From contig NC_058521.1 of the NCBI RefSeq assembly GCF_904849725.1, positions 348,686,138-348,750,137 of the forward strand: a stretch of DNA of 64,000 nucleotides, in the 5' to 3' direction. The notes beneath the pieces are model-generated. The model had not been told where the DNA came from. It did not search any database and saw only the letters and a list, made by a program, of their open reading frames with translations. Both the position numbers and the translations under genes were made by a program. The stretch comes from Hordeum vulgare subsp. vulgare. Taxonomy: Eukaryota; Streptophyta; Magnoliopsida; Poales; Poaceae. Position 1 is the stretch's first letter. Each line of letters starts with the position of its first letter. Shown one piece after another: positions 23,795-34,300 of the stretch.

Positions 23795-24483
23795 TATCCT
23801 TATAATTCTCTTCGAGTTGTGGGTTTTTTTTGGCCAACTAGATCTATGATTCTTGCAATGGGAGAAGTGCTTGGTTTTGGGTTCATACCATGCGGTGACC
23901 TCACCAAGTGACATAAGGGGTAGCGAGGCATGTATCGTGTTGTTTCTATCAAGGGTAAAAAGATTGGGTTTTCATCATTGGTTTGAGATTATCCCTCTAC
24001 ATCATGTCATCTTTCTTAAAGTGTTACTCTGTTCATCATGAACTCAATACACTAGATGCATGCTGGATAGCGGTCGATGTGTGGAGTAATAGTAGTAGAT
24101 GCGGAAAGTTTCGGTCTACTTGTCTCGGACGTGAAGCCTCTAGTGAACACTATGGCCCCCAGGGTCTACTCCACACCATATTTTCAGCCCTACACTTTTT
24201 ACTTCGTTGCACTTTCCTCCTTCAGATCTCACTTTTGCAAACAATCTTGAAGGGATTGACAACCCGTTTGAAGTGTTGGGTGCAAGTTTGTTTGTGTTTG
24301 CGCAGGTACTCTGGACTTGACGAGACCCTCCTTCTGGATCGATACCTTGGTTCTCAAACTGAGGGAAATACTTATTGCTCCTGTGTTGCATCACCCTTTC
24401 CTCTTCAAGGGAAAAACCAACGCAAGCCCAATATCCATCAACGTGTCAATTTCTGGCACTGTTGTTTGAGAAGTAGCACGGGG

Positions 24484-27400
24484 CATATATTTTGTTGAAA
24501 GAATTAAACTCTCATGCTTCACTTATACCTATTTAGAGAGTTAACAGGAGTTGGTCATTCACATGGTTAGTCATAAAATCCTACATAAAACTTGTAGATC
24601 ACTGAATATGATATGTTTGATTCCTTGCAATAGTTTTGCGACATGAAGATGTGATATTAGAGTCATGCTAGATAGTAATTGTGTATTTGTAGAAATACTT
24701 GTGCTAAGGTTTGTGATTCCCGTAGCATGCACGTAAGGTGAACCGTTATGTGAGAAGTCGGAGCATGATTTATTTATTGATTGTCATCCTTTGTATGGAA
24801 GTCGGGATCGCGCGTGGTTAACTCCTACCAACCCTTCCCCTAGGAGCATGCGTGTAGTACCTTGTTTTGATGACTAATAGTCTTTTGCAATAAGTATGTG
24901 AGTTCTTTATGACTAATGTTGAGTCCATGGATTATACACACTCTCACCCTTCCACCATTGCTAGCCTCTCTAGTACCGCGCAACTTTCGCCGGTGCATTA
25001 CACCCACCATATACCCTTCCTCAAAACAGCCACCATACCTACCTATTATGGCATTTCCATAGGCATTCCGAGATATATTGCCATGCAACTTCCATCGTTC
25101 TGTTTATTATGACACGCACCATCATTGTCATATTGATTTGCATGATCGTAAGATAGCTAGCATAATGTTTTCATGGCTTGTCCGTTTTTTTATGTCATTG
25201 CTACGCTAGATCATTGCACATCCCGGTGCACCGCCGGAGGCATTCATATAGAGTCATATTTTGTTCTAAATATCGAGTTGTTAGTAAATAAAAGTGTGAT
25301 GACCATCATTATTAGAGCATTGTCCCATGTGAGGAAGTAATAAAAGAGGCCAATGAAGCCCAAATAAAAAAAAGAGGCCGAAGAAGCCCACCAAAAATAG
25401 GGGAGAAAATAAAAAAAATGAGAGAAAAGAGAGAAGGGACAATGCTACTATCCTTTACCACACTTGTGCTTCAAAGTAGCACCATGATCTTCATGATATA
25501 GTGTCTCCTATGTTGTCACTTTCATATACTAGTGGGAAATTTTCATTATAGAACTTGGCTTGTATATTCCAATGATGGGCTTCCTCAAATTTCCAAGTGC
25601 CAGTTCCTGTTTTTTCTGTGTTTTTGACTCCTTTCAGATCTGATTTTGGAATGGAGTCCAAACGGAATAAAATCCCCGAAATAAATTTTTCCACAACAGA
25701 AGAAGATCGGGGGACTTGAGAGCCAAGGCAGGAGGCCCATAGGGAGCTCACAAGCCCTGTAGCCGCGGCCGGGGGGCCCGCGGCTACGAGGCTTGTGGCC
25801 TCCCTGGCGCTCCCCAGCCCTAGCTCTTTGGCCTATATATTCCCTAAAATCCCAGAAAAAATCAGGGGGACCACGAAACCACTTTTCCGCCGCTGCAAGC
25901 TTCCTTTGCCGCGAGATCTCATCTGGAGACCCTTCCCGGTGACCTGCCGGAGGGGACTTTGGAGCTGGAGGGCTTCTACATAAACATCATTGCCTCTCCA
26001 ATGACTGGTGAGTAGTATACTTCAGACCTACGGGTCCGTAGTTAGTAGCTGGAGGGCTTCTTCTCTCTCTTGGATCTTCAATACAAAGTTCTCCATGATC
26101 TTCACGGAGATCTATCCGATGTAATCCTCTTTGGCAGTGTGTTTGTCGAGATCTGATGAATTGTGGTTTGTGATCAGATTAGCTACAAATTATATTTGAG
26201 TCTTTGCTGATTTCTTATATGCATGATTTGATATGCTTGAAAGTCTCTCAGAGTCTTGGGTTTTGTTTGGCCAACTAGATCTATGATTCTTGCAATGGGA
26301 GAAGTGCTTGGGTTTGGGTTCATACTGTGCGGTGACCTCTCCCAGTGACAGAAGGGGCAGCAAGTTACGCATCGTTTTGTTGCCATCAAGGATAACAAGA
26401 TGGGCTTTCATCATAGATTTGAGATTGTCCTTCTACATCATGTCATATTGCTTAAGGTGTTACTCTGTTCTTATGAACTCAATACACTAGATGCATGCTG
26501 GATAGCGGTCGACGTGTGGAGTAATAGTAGTAGATGCAGAAAGTATCGGTCTACTTGTTTTGGACGTGATGCCTATATGTATGATCATTGCCATAGATAA
26601 CGTCATGACTTTGCGCGGTTCTATAATTCGTTCACCCACCGTTTACTTGCTTTCATGAGAGAAACCACTTGTGAACACTACGACCCACGGGTCTACTCAC
26701 AGTTATCATCTGAGCTTTTACTTTTACTTTGCTTCGTTGCACTTTTTGCTTTCAGTTCTCACTTTGCAAACAATCTATAAGGGATTGACAACCCCTTTAT
26801 AGCGTTGGGTGCAAGCTCTTTGTGTTTGTGCAGGTACTTGTGAGTTGACGTGACCCTCCTACTGGATTGATACCTTGGTTCTCAAACTGAGGGAAATACT
26901 TACCGCCGATGTGCTACATCACCATTTCCTTTTCAAGGCAACACCAAAGCAAGGCTCCAAGGCCGCGGGGGAATCCTTTGCATACTTGCCAAGGAAATCT
27001 CTATAGGCGTAGCCAGTAGTAGGCATCTCCATAGCCCGTTGATACGCCTAGTTGATGTGAGACTATCTCCTCCCTTTTGTCTTCTCAACAACCACCATAT
27101 TCTATTCCACCTATAGTTCCATGTCCATGGCTCACTCTCATGTATTGCATGAATGTTTAAAAAGTTTGAGAACACTAAAGTATGAAACAATTGTTTGTCT
27201 AAAACCGGGGTTGTGCATGATTTAAATACGTTGTGTGGGGAAGATGGAGCATAGCCAGACTATATGATTTTGTAGGGATAACTTTCTTTGGCCATGATAT
27301 TTTGAGAAGACATGATTGCTTTGTTAGTATGCTTGAAATATTATTGTCTTTATGTCAAATGATAGACTATTGCTTCGAATCACTCATGTTTTAGTATCCA

Positions 27401-27513
27401 TGCCATTATTAGATTATATGATCAAGATTATGCTAGCTAGCATTCCACATCAAAAATTATCTTTTTTATCATTTACCTACTCGAGGACGAGCAGGAATTA
27501 AGCTTGGGGATGC
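24484..27513 (+). other. 3' internal region of the 3718-29044 retrotransposon
   Basis: The region continues directly from 7943 once the solo LTR and one CGGGG copy are removed. No gene is seen. A truncated LTR copy occupies 25590-26967. The region ends with the polypurine tract AAGCTTGGGGATGC (27500-27513), preceded by CTACTCGAGGACGAGCAGG, both typical of the wheat TGATACGTCTCC Gypsy group. Confidence 0.75.
25590..26967 (+). mobile_element. Truncated LTR copy, same type as 7944-24478
   Basis: Similarity to the solo LTR starts abruptly at CCAAGTGCCAGTTCCTG and runs through the GATCTATCCGATGTAATC and GGTTCTCAAACTGAGGG landmarks to about 26967. The first roughly 130 bp, including the TGATACGTCTCC terminus, and the usual GTAGCA end are missing. 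No target duplication is evident. Confidence 0.65.
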
Positions 27514-29044
27514 TGATACGTCTCCATCGTATCTATAATTTTTTATTGTTTCATGCTAATATTCTACAATTTTCATACACTTTTGGAAAGTTTTTATACT
27601 ATTTTTGGGACTAACATATTGATCCAGTGCCCAGTGCCAGTTCCTGTTTGTTGCATGTTTTTTGTTTCGCAGAATATCCATACCAAACGAAGTCCAAACG
27701 CATTAAAAAACCTACGGGGATTTTTTTTGAAATATTTATGATTTTTGGGAAGAAGAATCAACGCGAAATGTTGCCTGAGGGGGTCACGAGCCCACGAGGT
27801 GCGCCCTACCCCCCACGTGCGCCGGGCAGGCTCGTGACCAACCCCTAAGGCGGTTGGGGCCCTTCTTTCGCTGCAAGAAAGATAATATCTGGAAGAAAAT
27901 CGTGTTAAATGGACACCTCAATCGGAGTTACGAATCTCCATGAACTTTAGAAACGGTGAAAGGCCATAATCGGGGAGCACAGAAACAGAAGGACACATAG
28001 AGAGAGATCCAATCTCGAAGGAGCTCTCGCCCCTCCGCCGCCATGGAGACCATGGACCAGAGGGGAAACCCTTCTCCCATCTAGGGAGGAGGTCAAGGAA
28101 GAAGAAGAAGAAAGGGGGCTCTCCCCCCTCTCTCTCGGCGGCACCGGAACGCTGCCCGGGACCTCATCGTGTGACGGCGATCTACACCAACACCTCCGTC
28201 ATCTTCACCAACACCTCCATCACCTTCCTTCATCTATATTCAGCGGTCCACTCTCCCGCAACCCGTTGTATCCTCTACTTGAACATGGTGCTTTATGCTT
28301 CATATTATTATCCAATGATGTGTTGCCATCCTATGATGTCTGAGTAATTTTTCATTGTCCTATCAGTGATTGATGAATTGCTATGATTGGTTTAGATTGC
28401 TTGTGGTTATGTTGTTGTCCTTTGGTGCCCATCATATGAGTGCGCGCGTGGATCACACCATAGGGTTATTAGTATGTTGATAGGACTATGTATTAGAGGG
28501 CAAGGGTGACAGAAGCTTCAGCCTAGCATAGAAATTGATGCATACGGGATTGAAGGGGGACCAATATATCTTATTGCTATGGTTGGGTTTTACCTTAATG
28601 AACGTTAGTAGTTGCGGATGCTTGCTAATAGTTCCAATCATAAGTGCATAGAATTCCAAGTAAGGGATGACATGCTAGCAGTGGCCTCTTCCACATAAAA
28701 CTTGCTATCGGTCTAGTAACATAGTCAATTGCTTAGGGACAATTCCGCAACTCCTACCACCACTTTTCCACACTCACTAAACTAACGTAATTGTTTCTTT
28801 ATCTAACATCCCCTAGTTTTTTACGTGTTCTTTATTTTCTTGCAAACCTATCCTATCACACCTACAAAGTACTTCTAGTTTTGTACTTGTTCTAGGTAAA
28901 GAGAACGTAAAGTGTGCGTAGAGTTGTATCGGTGGTCGATAGAACTTGAGGGAATATTTGTCCTACCTTTAGCTCCTCGTTGGGTTCGACACTCTTACTT
29001 ATCGAGAAAGGCTACAATTGATCCCCTATACTTGTGGGTTATCA
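27514..29044 (+). repeat. 3' LTR of the 3718-29044 element
   Basis: The LTR is 1531 bp, starts TGATACGTCTCC right after the polypurine tract, ends GGGTTATCA and is followed by the CTGGG duplication. It is closely similar to the 5' LTR, with scattered substitutions and small indels. Confidence 0.9.
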
Positions 29045-31242
29045 CTGGGCGTGTGCCCTCTTAATATTGTCCTCTCCAGTATAGTCCCAAGGCCTCTTCT
29101 CCATATCCTTATGACATACTTTTGGGAGGGGCGACAACTCACGATTCGGTGATCGGAACTTTCTGCCGCCACTATTAGTGGTGGTACGTTTCCGCTTTTT
29201 GTTCAAATCCTCAGTGGACAGAGACGGCTGAATGGGCGGTGGAGACGGCTGACGGGGCGGTGGAGACGGCTGACTGGGCGGTGGAGACGGCTGATGCGGC
29301 GGTGGAGACGGCTGATGCGGCGGTGGAGACGGCTGCGCTGGAGACTGATGAGGCAGCGAAGACGACGGGTGCGTTGGAGACTTGCGAGGTGGAGGCGAAG
29401 AAGGATTGCTGCTATGAGGAGTCAGTGGCCTTGTCGTCCAATTTGGAAGCAAGATGTCCTCCTTTGGCCATACAATGGTTTGTTTCTTGACTTCTCCAAG
29501 TTGAGTCAAATCCCTATCTTCACCTGCAGGGTGGTCGAGCTTCAGCTCCTCATAATCTTTCATCACTTCATCCACCGCGACGACAGCGTACCCTTCTGGA
29601 ACTTGAGAGAAATGCCAAGTTGGATTATGTCCAATTGGTATGGCCATGTCGACCGCCACCATCAACCTTAAGTTAGCAAGTTTCACCTTTAGCTCACAAG
29701 GTGTGCTCTATGTGATATCATCCACTGGGTAGCGACGAGGAGGATCCGTCGTCGGTGCATCATGACCATCATCCTAGAGCTGCGTGGAAGCAACACTGCT
29801 TTTCCGATTCGATGCAGCTTCTATCATGAGCCGCTGAGATTGGCTGCTACCTTGTTGTCTTTCGATTTGATCCTGCAGCACCCGCTTTACTGCTTCTTCT
29901 AGATTATGCAGCTGGTCTGCCTCAACCGCTTTATCACGTGCCTCCTTTTCCTTTCTCCTCTGATGTCTTCTATCGGGAAATCTCTTCCTTTCCTCGGAGA
30001 ACACAAGAATCCACGGCGGTGAACCTGGTAAGCCTCGTTCTCGCCCTTTGTGTTCCTTATTCCCAAGGGCGCGTGTGAGCTCGTCGTTCTCTCTATCGGG
30101 TAAGAACCGTCCCTCTTCAACATCCTGTAATGCACGTCTAATCTCCTCGATGGGTAGTGGATTATCTATGTTTCTTTGGTTATATATTGTCTTCCCTTCT
30201 ATGTTCAACAAGCCCCCATGCCAGTAAAACCAGTTTCTTCCCCGTTCGAGCCATCTAAAGGGCTCTGGAGTGATACTTTTGTCCAGAAATGATGCCTCAA
30301 GTTCTTCCCACTTAGCCATCTTACCGCCATAGCCACCAGGCCCCATAATATGGTGGTACTTCTTCTTACCTGCATTCATCCTATTTGTTGCAGACTTTTT
30401 CAAGGCATCCTCTGATTTCTTGTATGCCACAAATTCGGCCCAGTAGTCTTTATTCTTCTCATAGCCATGATCGAAATCCGCAGTCTTACCTTTCAAAATA
30501 AATTCCTAGTGCAATCTTTTTTCCAGCCCCTGAATAGATCGGCCATCTTCTTAAGAGCCCACTCCTTGACTTTTTTATCTAGGGCCTCTTTTCACGTCTT
30601 CCTTTCCTCCTCATTTGGCTCCTCGTCTAGATCCACCTCTGGCGCCGGCAGGGTGAAATGAAGCATGAGCTTTCTCCAAAGGTTTTCTTTGGCTGTTGTA
30701 ACAACATATGAGACTCCTTCCTCCCTTGGCTTAATCCATTCTCAAGTGGTGATAGGGATGCGGTCCCTAACAACAACTCCGCATGCCTTCACAAACTTCT
30801 GCTTTACATGTGTGGGAGCAATTGGTTGCCCAGCATTTGAGACTATTTCGATCATGTATCTCTCACCATCATCCAGCTTCTTCGTTGGGTCTCGTTTCGT
30901 CCGTACTGAAGATTTGCTCGATCCGGAGGGCTAAAATAAAGAGAGTTAATATATGTATATAGACAACAGAGGATTAATTTATTAATATATATATATATTA
31001 ATTTATTAATATATATATGCACCTTGCTAAAAGAAAGAGCGGTCGGCTTCTCCCTCGTCGGCTTCTTCCTCATTGGAGCCGCCGATTCCTCGCTCGCCCG
31101 AGGCGTGGGCGTCTACCTCACCGGAGCTTCTATCTCGTGTGTTGGGAGACTCATCTTCCTTGCCGGACTCGTTCAGAAACTGATTGGTGACATCGACATC
31201 GCAAACTAAAATACCATCCCCATGGATGACACCATGCATCAC
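29045..31242 (-). pseudogene. CACTA ORF2, N-terminal and central part
   Basis: This is the upstream half of the gene whose C-terminal half lies at 2408-3717. From about 31242 it has an acidic N-terminus (GSNEEEADEGEADRSFF). A segment at about 30920-30505 (SNAGQPIAPTHVKQKFVKAC) follows, then 30496-29045 in one frame. That long frame includes MAKWEELEASF, a Glu/Arg-rich helical region, KLANLRLMVAVDMAIPIGHN and a (PPPHQPS)n proline repeat of about 70 residues. In-frame stops lie near 29774 and 29712, with another near 30580 and a frame change near 30505. The domain order matches the proteins carried by wheat CACTA elements next to the transposase. The reading frame meets the left half in register across the CTGGG site, with one TGA shortly after it. 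Confidence 0.75.
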
Positions 31243-31435
31243 GTCTTCCTGATATTCGTCTCTGCCGTGTATTGGATCGATAGTATCTACAAATTAATTA
31301 AACATCATCGAATAATCCACTTAATTAATGCATCATCGAATAATCCACTTAATATTATTGACTATATAATATGGAATACGTAAATAATACATCTCTCAAA
31401 TATAGTAACACATCGAATAATATATAACTGACCAA

Positions 31436-31860
31436 CCAACAAACAGCCGTCGCTGTACTGAGGCGCGGGTGGTGGACACCCAAAGAGCAGGGACCATCAC
31501 CAGATCATAGCTCGGGTGAGATCCGTGAAGAACCTGCCAGGTACTGGAGAACCTGGCATCCAACGCCTCCATGTACTGACGGACGTGCTCGTCTGCTCCC
31601 TGACACGGCGACGTCCGTCCTCCTCGGGGTCCGGCAACCTAGGCACCAAAAGTGTACCCCGTGACCGCCACCAAAGAAGCTCGAGGTCGACGACGGGAGC
31701 CTGGTTCCTCACCAAGCTGCGCGCCCTGGAAGGTAACTCCTCCCAGTGCCAACCCGACGGAGCCCAGTCCCGCACATGCTAGCGCCTATCAAGTAGGTGG
31801 TTGCCACCGAGTCGACGACAAGGATGCGGGTCAGGCATTGTATGTCCTACTATTTAATAA
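31436..31860 (-). pseudogene. Unassigned conserved fragment (LELLWWRSRGTLLVP)
   Basis: A minus-strand open stretch of 92 codons (31775-31497) reads MRDWAPSGWHWEELPSRA and VVDLELLWWRSRGTLLVPRL, then TWRRWMPGSPVPGRF. It continues past a TGA into SLLFGCPPPAPQYSDG up to about 31436. It is GC-rich and Trp-rich and looks protein-coding, unlike the flanks. I have the impression of similar fragments in other wheat repeats but cannot name a family. It may be an exon of the CACTA ORF2 gene or a captured gene piece. Confidence 0.4.
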
Positions 31861-31875
31861 ACTTTTCTAAACTTG

Positions 31876-31975
31876 TACTCCCTCCGTTCCAAAATATAAG
31901 ACCTTTTAAAGATTTCATCAGAAAACTACATACAAAGCAAAATGAGTGAATCTATACTCTAAAATATGTCTAACG
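31876..31975. mobile_element. Partial Stowaway (Tc1/Mariner) MITE
   Basis: The sequence TACTCCCTCCGTTCCAAAA, followed by TATAAGACCTTTT, is the standard Triticeae Stowaway end with its TA target. About 100 bp of one half is present. The matching right end (GGAACGGAGGGAG) is absent. Confidence 0.75.
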
Positions 31976-31979
31976 GATT

Positions 31980-32790
31980 CTGTTAACCTTTAAGGGATTT
32001 AACAAAATGGTGACATTTTGGATGTGTAGAAAATGATCCATATTTTTCCTGATCTCATTTACCCTTCTTCTATATGTCACATTGTCTACTATCAAAGGAT
32101 TGAAGAAAACCATGACTTCATCATTACCTAGTAGTAATAGGCGCATGATGCTATGAAGCTTTACAAAGTTGTTTTGTAACGGAATTCCGAATAGGATAAT
32201 TAGCTTTTTGGTACGCATTTAAAAAAGAGCCATCCGAATATCGCTATTTGGAAGGACTTTGCTGAACTTCGTACCAAAAAGCGAATTATTCTATGAGGAA
32301 CTCCGTTCGAGAAGAACTTTCTAAATCTGGATAGCGGATGCGTCTGTTATTACCAGGTAATGATGAAGCCGTGGACGATGACTTCATCACTACCTAGTAG
32401 TGATAGGCGCATGATGCTATGAAGCTTTACAAAGTTTTTTTGTAACGGAATTCCGAATAGGATAATTAGCTTTTTGGTACGCAATTCAAAAAGAGCCATC
32501 CGAAAATCGCTATTTGGAAGGACTTTGCTAAACTTCGTACCAAAAAGCGAATTATTCTATCAGGAACTCCGTTCCAAAACAACTTTCGAGAGCTTGATAG
32601 CGCCATGCGCCTATGGCTACCAGGTAATGATGAAGCCATGGATTTCTTCAACACTTTGACAGACAACGTGACATATAGAATCTAGCTAGCTAGGATACAT
32701 AGATGAGATCAAAAAAATTGAATCAACTTTTGTGCACATACATAATGTGGCAGTCTTGATAAATCCATTATTAACACTAGCTAACAATGT
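31980..32790. mobile_element. Foldback element with duplicated inner hairpin
   Basis: The outer arms pair imperfectly over about 150-180 bp. For example, TATATGTCACATTGTCTACT at 32073 onward matches the reverse complement of 32650-32680, and TGATCTCAT recurs in both arms. Inside are two tandem copies of about 265 bp (32110-32375 and 32376-32640). Each copy contains TAATTAGCTTTTTGGTACG facing CGTACCAAAAAGCGAATTA. No coding potential is seen. The class is not assigned. Confidence 0.65.
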
Positions 32791-32833
32791 TGTTTTCTCT
32801 AGCTTAACCTACACCTAAAAGAAAATTCACATA

Positions 32834-32977
32834 AACATGTACAATCTACAATCTACAAATATTCTACAATTTACAAAAATTACTTAAATCACTACAAATA
32901 TCACTTAAGCATTTATATGCTTAAGTGATATTTGTAGTGATTTAAGTGATATTTGTAGATTGTAGATTTGTACATGC
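32834..32977. repeat. Inverted repeat with exact 31-bp arms
   Basis: Arms at 32882-32912 and 32917-32947 are exact complements separated by 4 bp. Weaker pairing (CATGTACAA...TTTGTACATG) extends it to about 144 bp. Its surroundings are AT-rich. Confidence 0.85.
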
Positions 32978-33227
32978 TTAAACACTAACTGTGACCTAAA
33001 CTAAAAGGCCCTAAACTAACTAGTTAACACTAATTAACACTAATTAACCTATTTATCACTACTAACCTACCTAACACTAAATTCACCAAATATTCTACAA
33101 AAAACTAATTAAGCAATAATCTACAAAGCACTAACCCTAAATAACACTTAAGCATATACAATAGCAAAATGAAGCAATAATCTACAAAAATACTAATTAC
33201 ATCTATATACAAAACAATTAAGCACAC
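32978..33227. other. AT-rich stretch with CTAAACTAAC repeats
   Basis: No gene is seen. Short degenerate CCTAAACTAAC and TTAACACTAA units recur. A similar CCTAACTAA-type stretch precedes the GC-rich leader of the inner CACTA at 22976-23110, so this is probably an intron next to a CACTA leader. Confidence 0.5.
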
Positions 33228-33540
33228 ATGCATGTCGATCGACGATCGATCGAGAGGAGAGGAGAGGAGAGAGGCTCACCGGCGGGGAGGTCTGGCGCTG
33301 CCGAGGAGGACGGCATGGCGACGACGACGGCGAGGAGGACGGTGGCAGGGCGCATGACAGTGACGACAGCGAGGAGGTACGGCAGGGCCAACGGCACGTG
33401 TACGGCGACGGCAAGGAGGACGGCAGGGGCGACGACGCGGCGAGGAGGACGGCAGGGCGACGCCGACGGCGCGCAGCCTGGCGGCGTCACGAGTTCGTCC
33501 GATTGTAGGCGAGCGAGACGAGAGGAAGACGATGGAACTT
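33228..33540 (-). promoter_or_regulatory. GC-rich leader block of the CACTA ORF2 gene
   Basis: The block carries GACGGC/GGCGACGAC repeats with a minus-strand donor-like sequence (CCGGTGAGCC) at about 33271-33280. It lies between terminal-type repeats on its right and the ORF2-type gene on its left, as in the other CACTA leaders in this window. Function is inferred from position. Confidence 0.45.
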
Positions 33541-33549
33541 TGGCGATTT

Positions 33550-33830
33550 GGGTTGGAAATTTTCAAGTCCCGCTTATGTAGGCGGAGCTTTAGTCCCGGG
33601 TCGTGGCTAGAACCGGGACTAAAGACCCCCTTTAGTCCCGGGTTGAGCCACGGCCCAGGACTAAAGACCCCTTTTCGACAGGCAGAGGGGGGGGGGAAAG
33701 CAAGGGCCTTTAGTCCTAGGTCGTGGCTCGACCCGGGAATAAAGGGGGTCTTTAGTCCTGGTTCGAGCCATGACCTAGGACTAAAGGGATGGGCTGGCTC
33801 CGGCGCAGCGCAACGCAACCTTTAGTCCCA
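33550..33830. repeat. CACTA subterminal-type repeats, TTTAGTCCCGG class
   Basis: Alternating CTTTAGTCCCGGGTCGTGGC and inverted CCGGGACTAAAG units recur every 30-60 bp. No CACTA terminus (TAGTG) closes the block on its right, where sequence passes into 33840-34300. Confidence 0.8.
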
Positions 33831-34300
33831 CCTTGCCTAGCGAGGAGCGCTGGCAGTGCTTAATAAGCACCGCTGCGCGTGCTCTTTCGAGCTCCCCTCT
33901 AAAGCACGCTTACGGGCCTAAACGCACTCTGTGTGCCTAAATTTAAAAACTGAAAATGTATGTGAATTTAAAGACAAAATTCAACCTAAATTCAAAGTGA
34001 GCTCACTTTGAATTTGGCTTGAATTTTCTCTATAAATTCTCATATATTTTCATTTTCCATTATTTTTGTTTTGTTCTTTGCTTTATTTATTTTGTTTTTT
34101 CTACTTACATCTAAACACCTACAGCTAAATATTTAGTTTTCAAATTTGAATTCTTTGAAAATTATGAATAACTTTACTTTCATTTTTTGCTATTAAATAT
34201 TTTGGTTTTCTATTAAATATTTTAACAAAAAAAACTTTATGAAATTTCCGACTTCATTTTTGTATTTTTCGTGCATGTACTTATTTTTTTGAGCTAGTTG
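33831..34300. other. Non-coding CACTA-internal sequence
   Basis: No gene is seen. The GC-rich part (GCTGCGCGTGCTCTTTCGAG, 33865-33890) passes into AT-rich DNA containing a palindrome (CAAAGTGAGCTCACTTTG, 33995-34012). Confidence 0.6.

Larger units (their letters stand above)
7944..24478 (+). mobile_element. Solo LTR split by a CACTA element
   Basis: The sequence starts TGATACGTCTCCAACG at 7944 and ends GAAGTAGCA at 24478. It is flanked by CGGGG on both sides (7939-7943 and 24479-24483). Without the inner CACTA it is about 1.44 kb, a normal LTR length, and no internal region is present, so it is a solo LTR left by LTR-LTR recombination. The LTR continues at 23795-24478 (AATACTTATTGCTCC, CATCACCCTTTCCTCTTCAA). 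The same LTR type recurs as a truncated copy at 25590-26967 and reversed at 45743-47248. Confidence 0.85.
3718..29044 (+). mobile_element. Non-autonomous LTR retrotransposon with nested insertions
   Basis: This is an LTR retrotransposon bounded by the 5-bp duplication CTGGG (3713-3717 and 29045-29049). It has two LTRs (3718-5262 and 27514-29044), a primer-binding site matching the 3' end of tRNA-Asp, and a purine-rich AAGCTTGGGGATGC tract before the 3' LTR. Its own internal part is 5263-7943 plus 24484-27513. It encodes one unrecognised protein and no protease, RT or integrase, so it would depend on a partner element. It resembles the abundant wheat Gypsy group with TGATACGTCTCC LTRs (Fatima/Jeli-like); I do not assert the family. 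A CACTA-bearing solo LTR and a truncated LTR copy sit inside it. Confidence 0.85.

Noticed and set aside
33228..33818. GC-rich frames of 117 (+) and 180 (-) codons
   Set aside because: They run through GACGGC repeats and the TTTAGTCCCGG subterminal repeats, so they are repeat artefacts.
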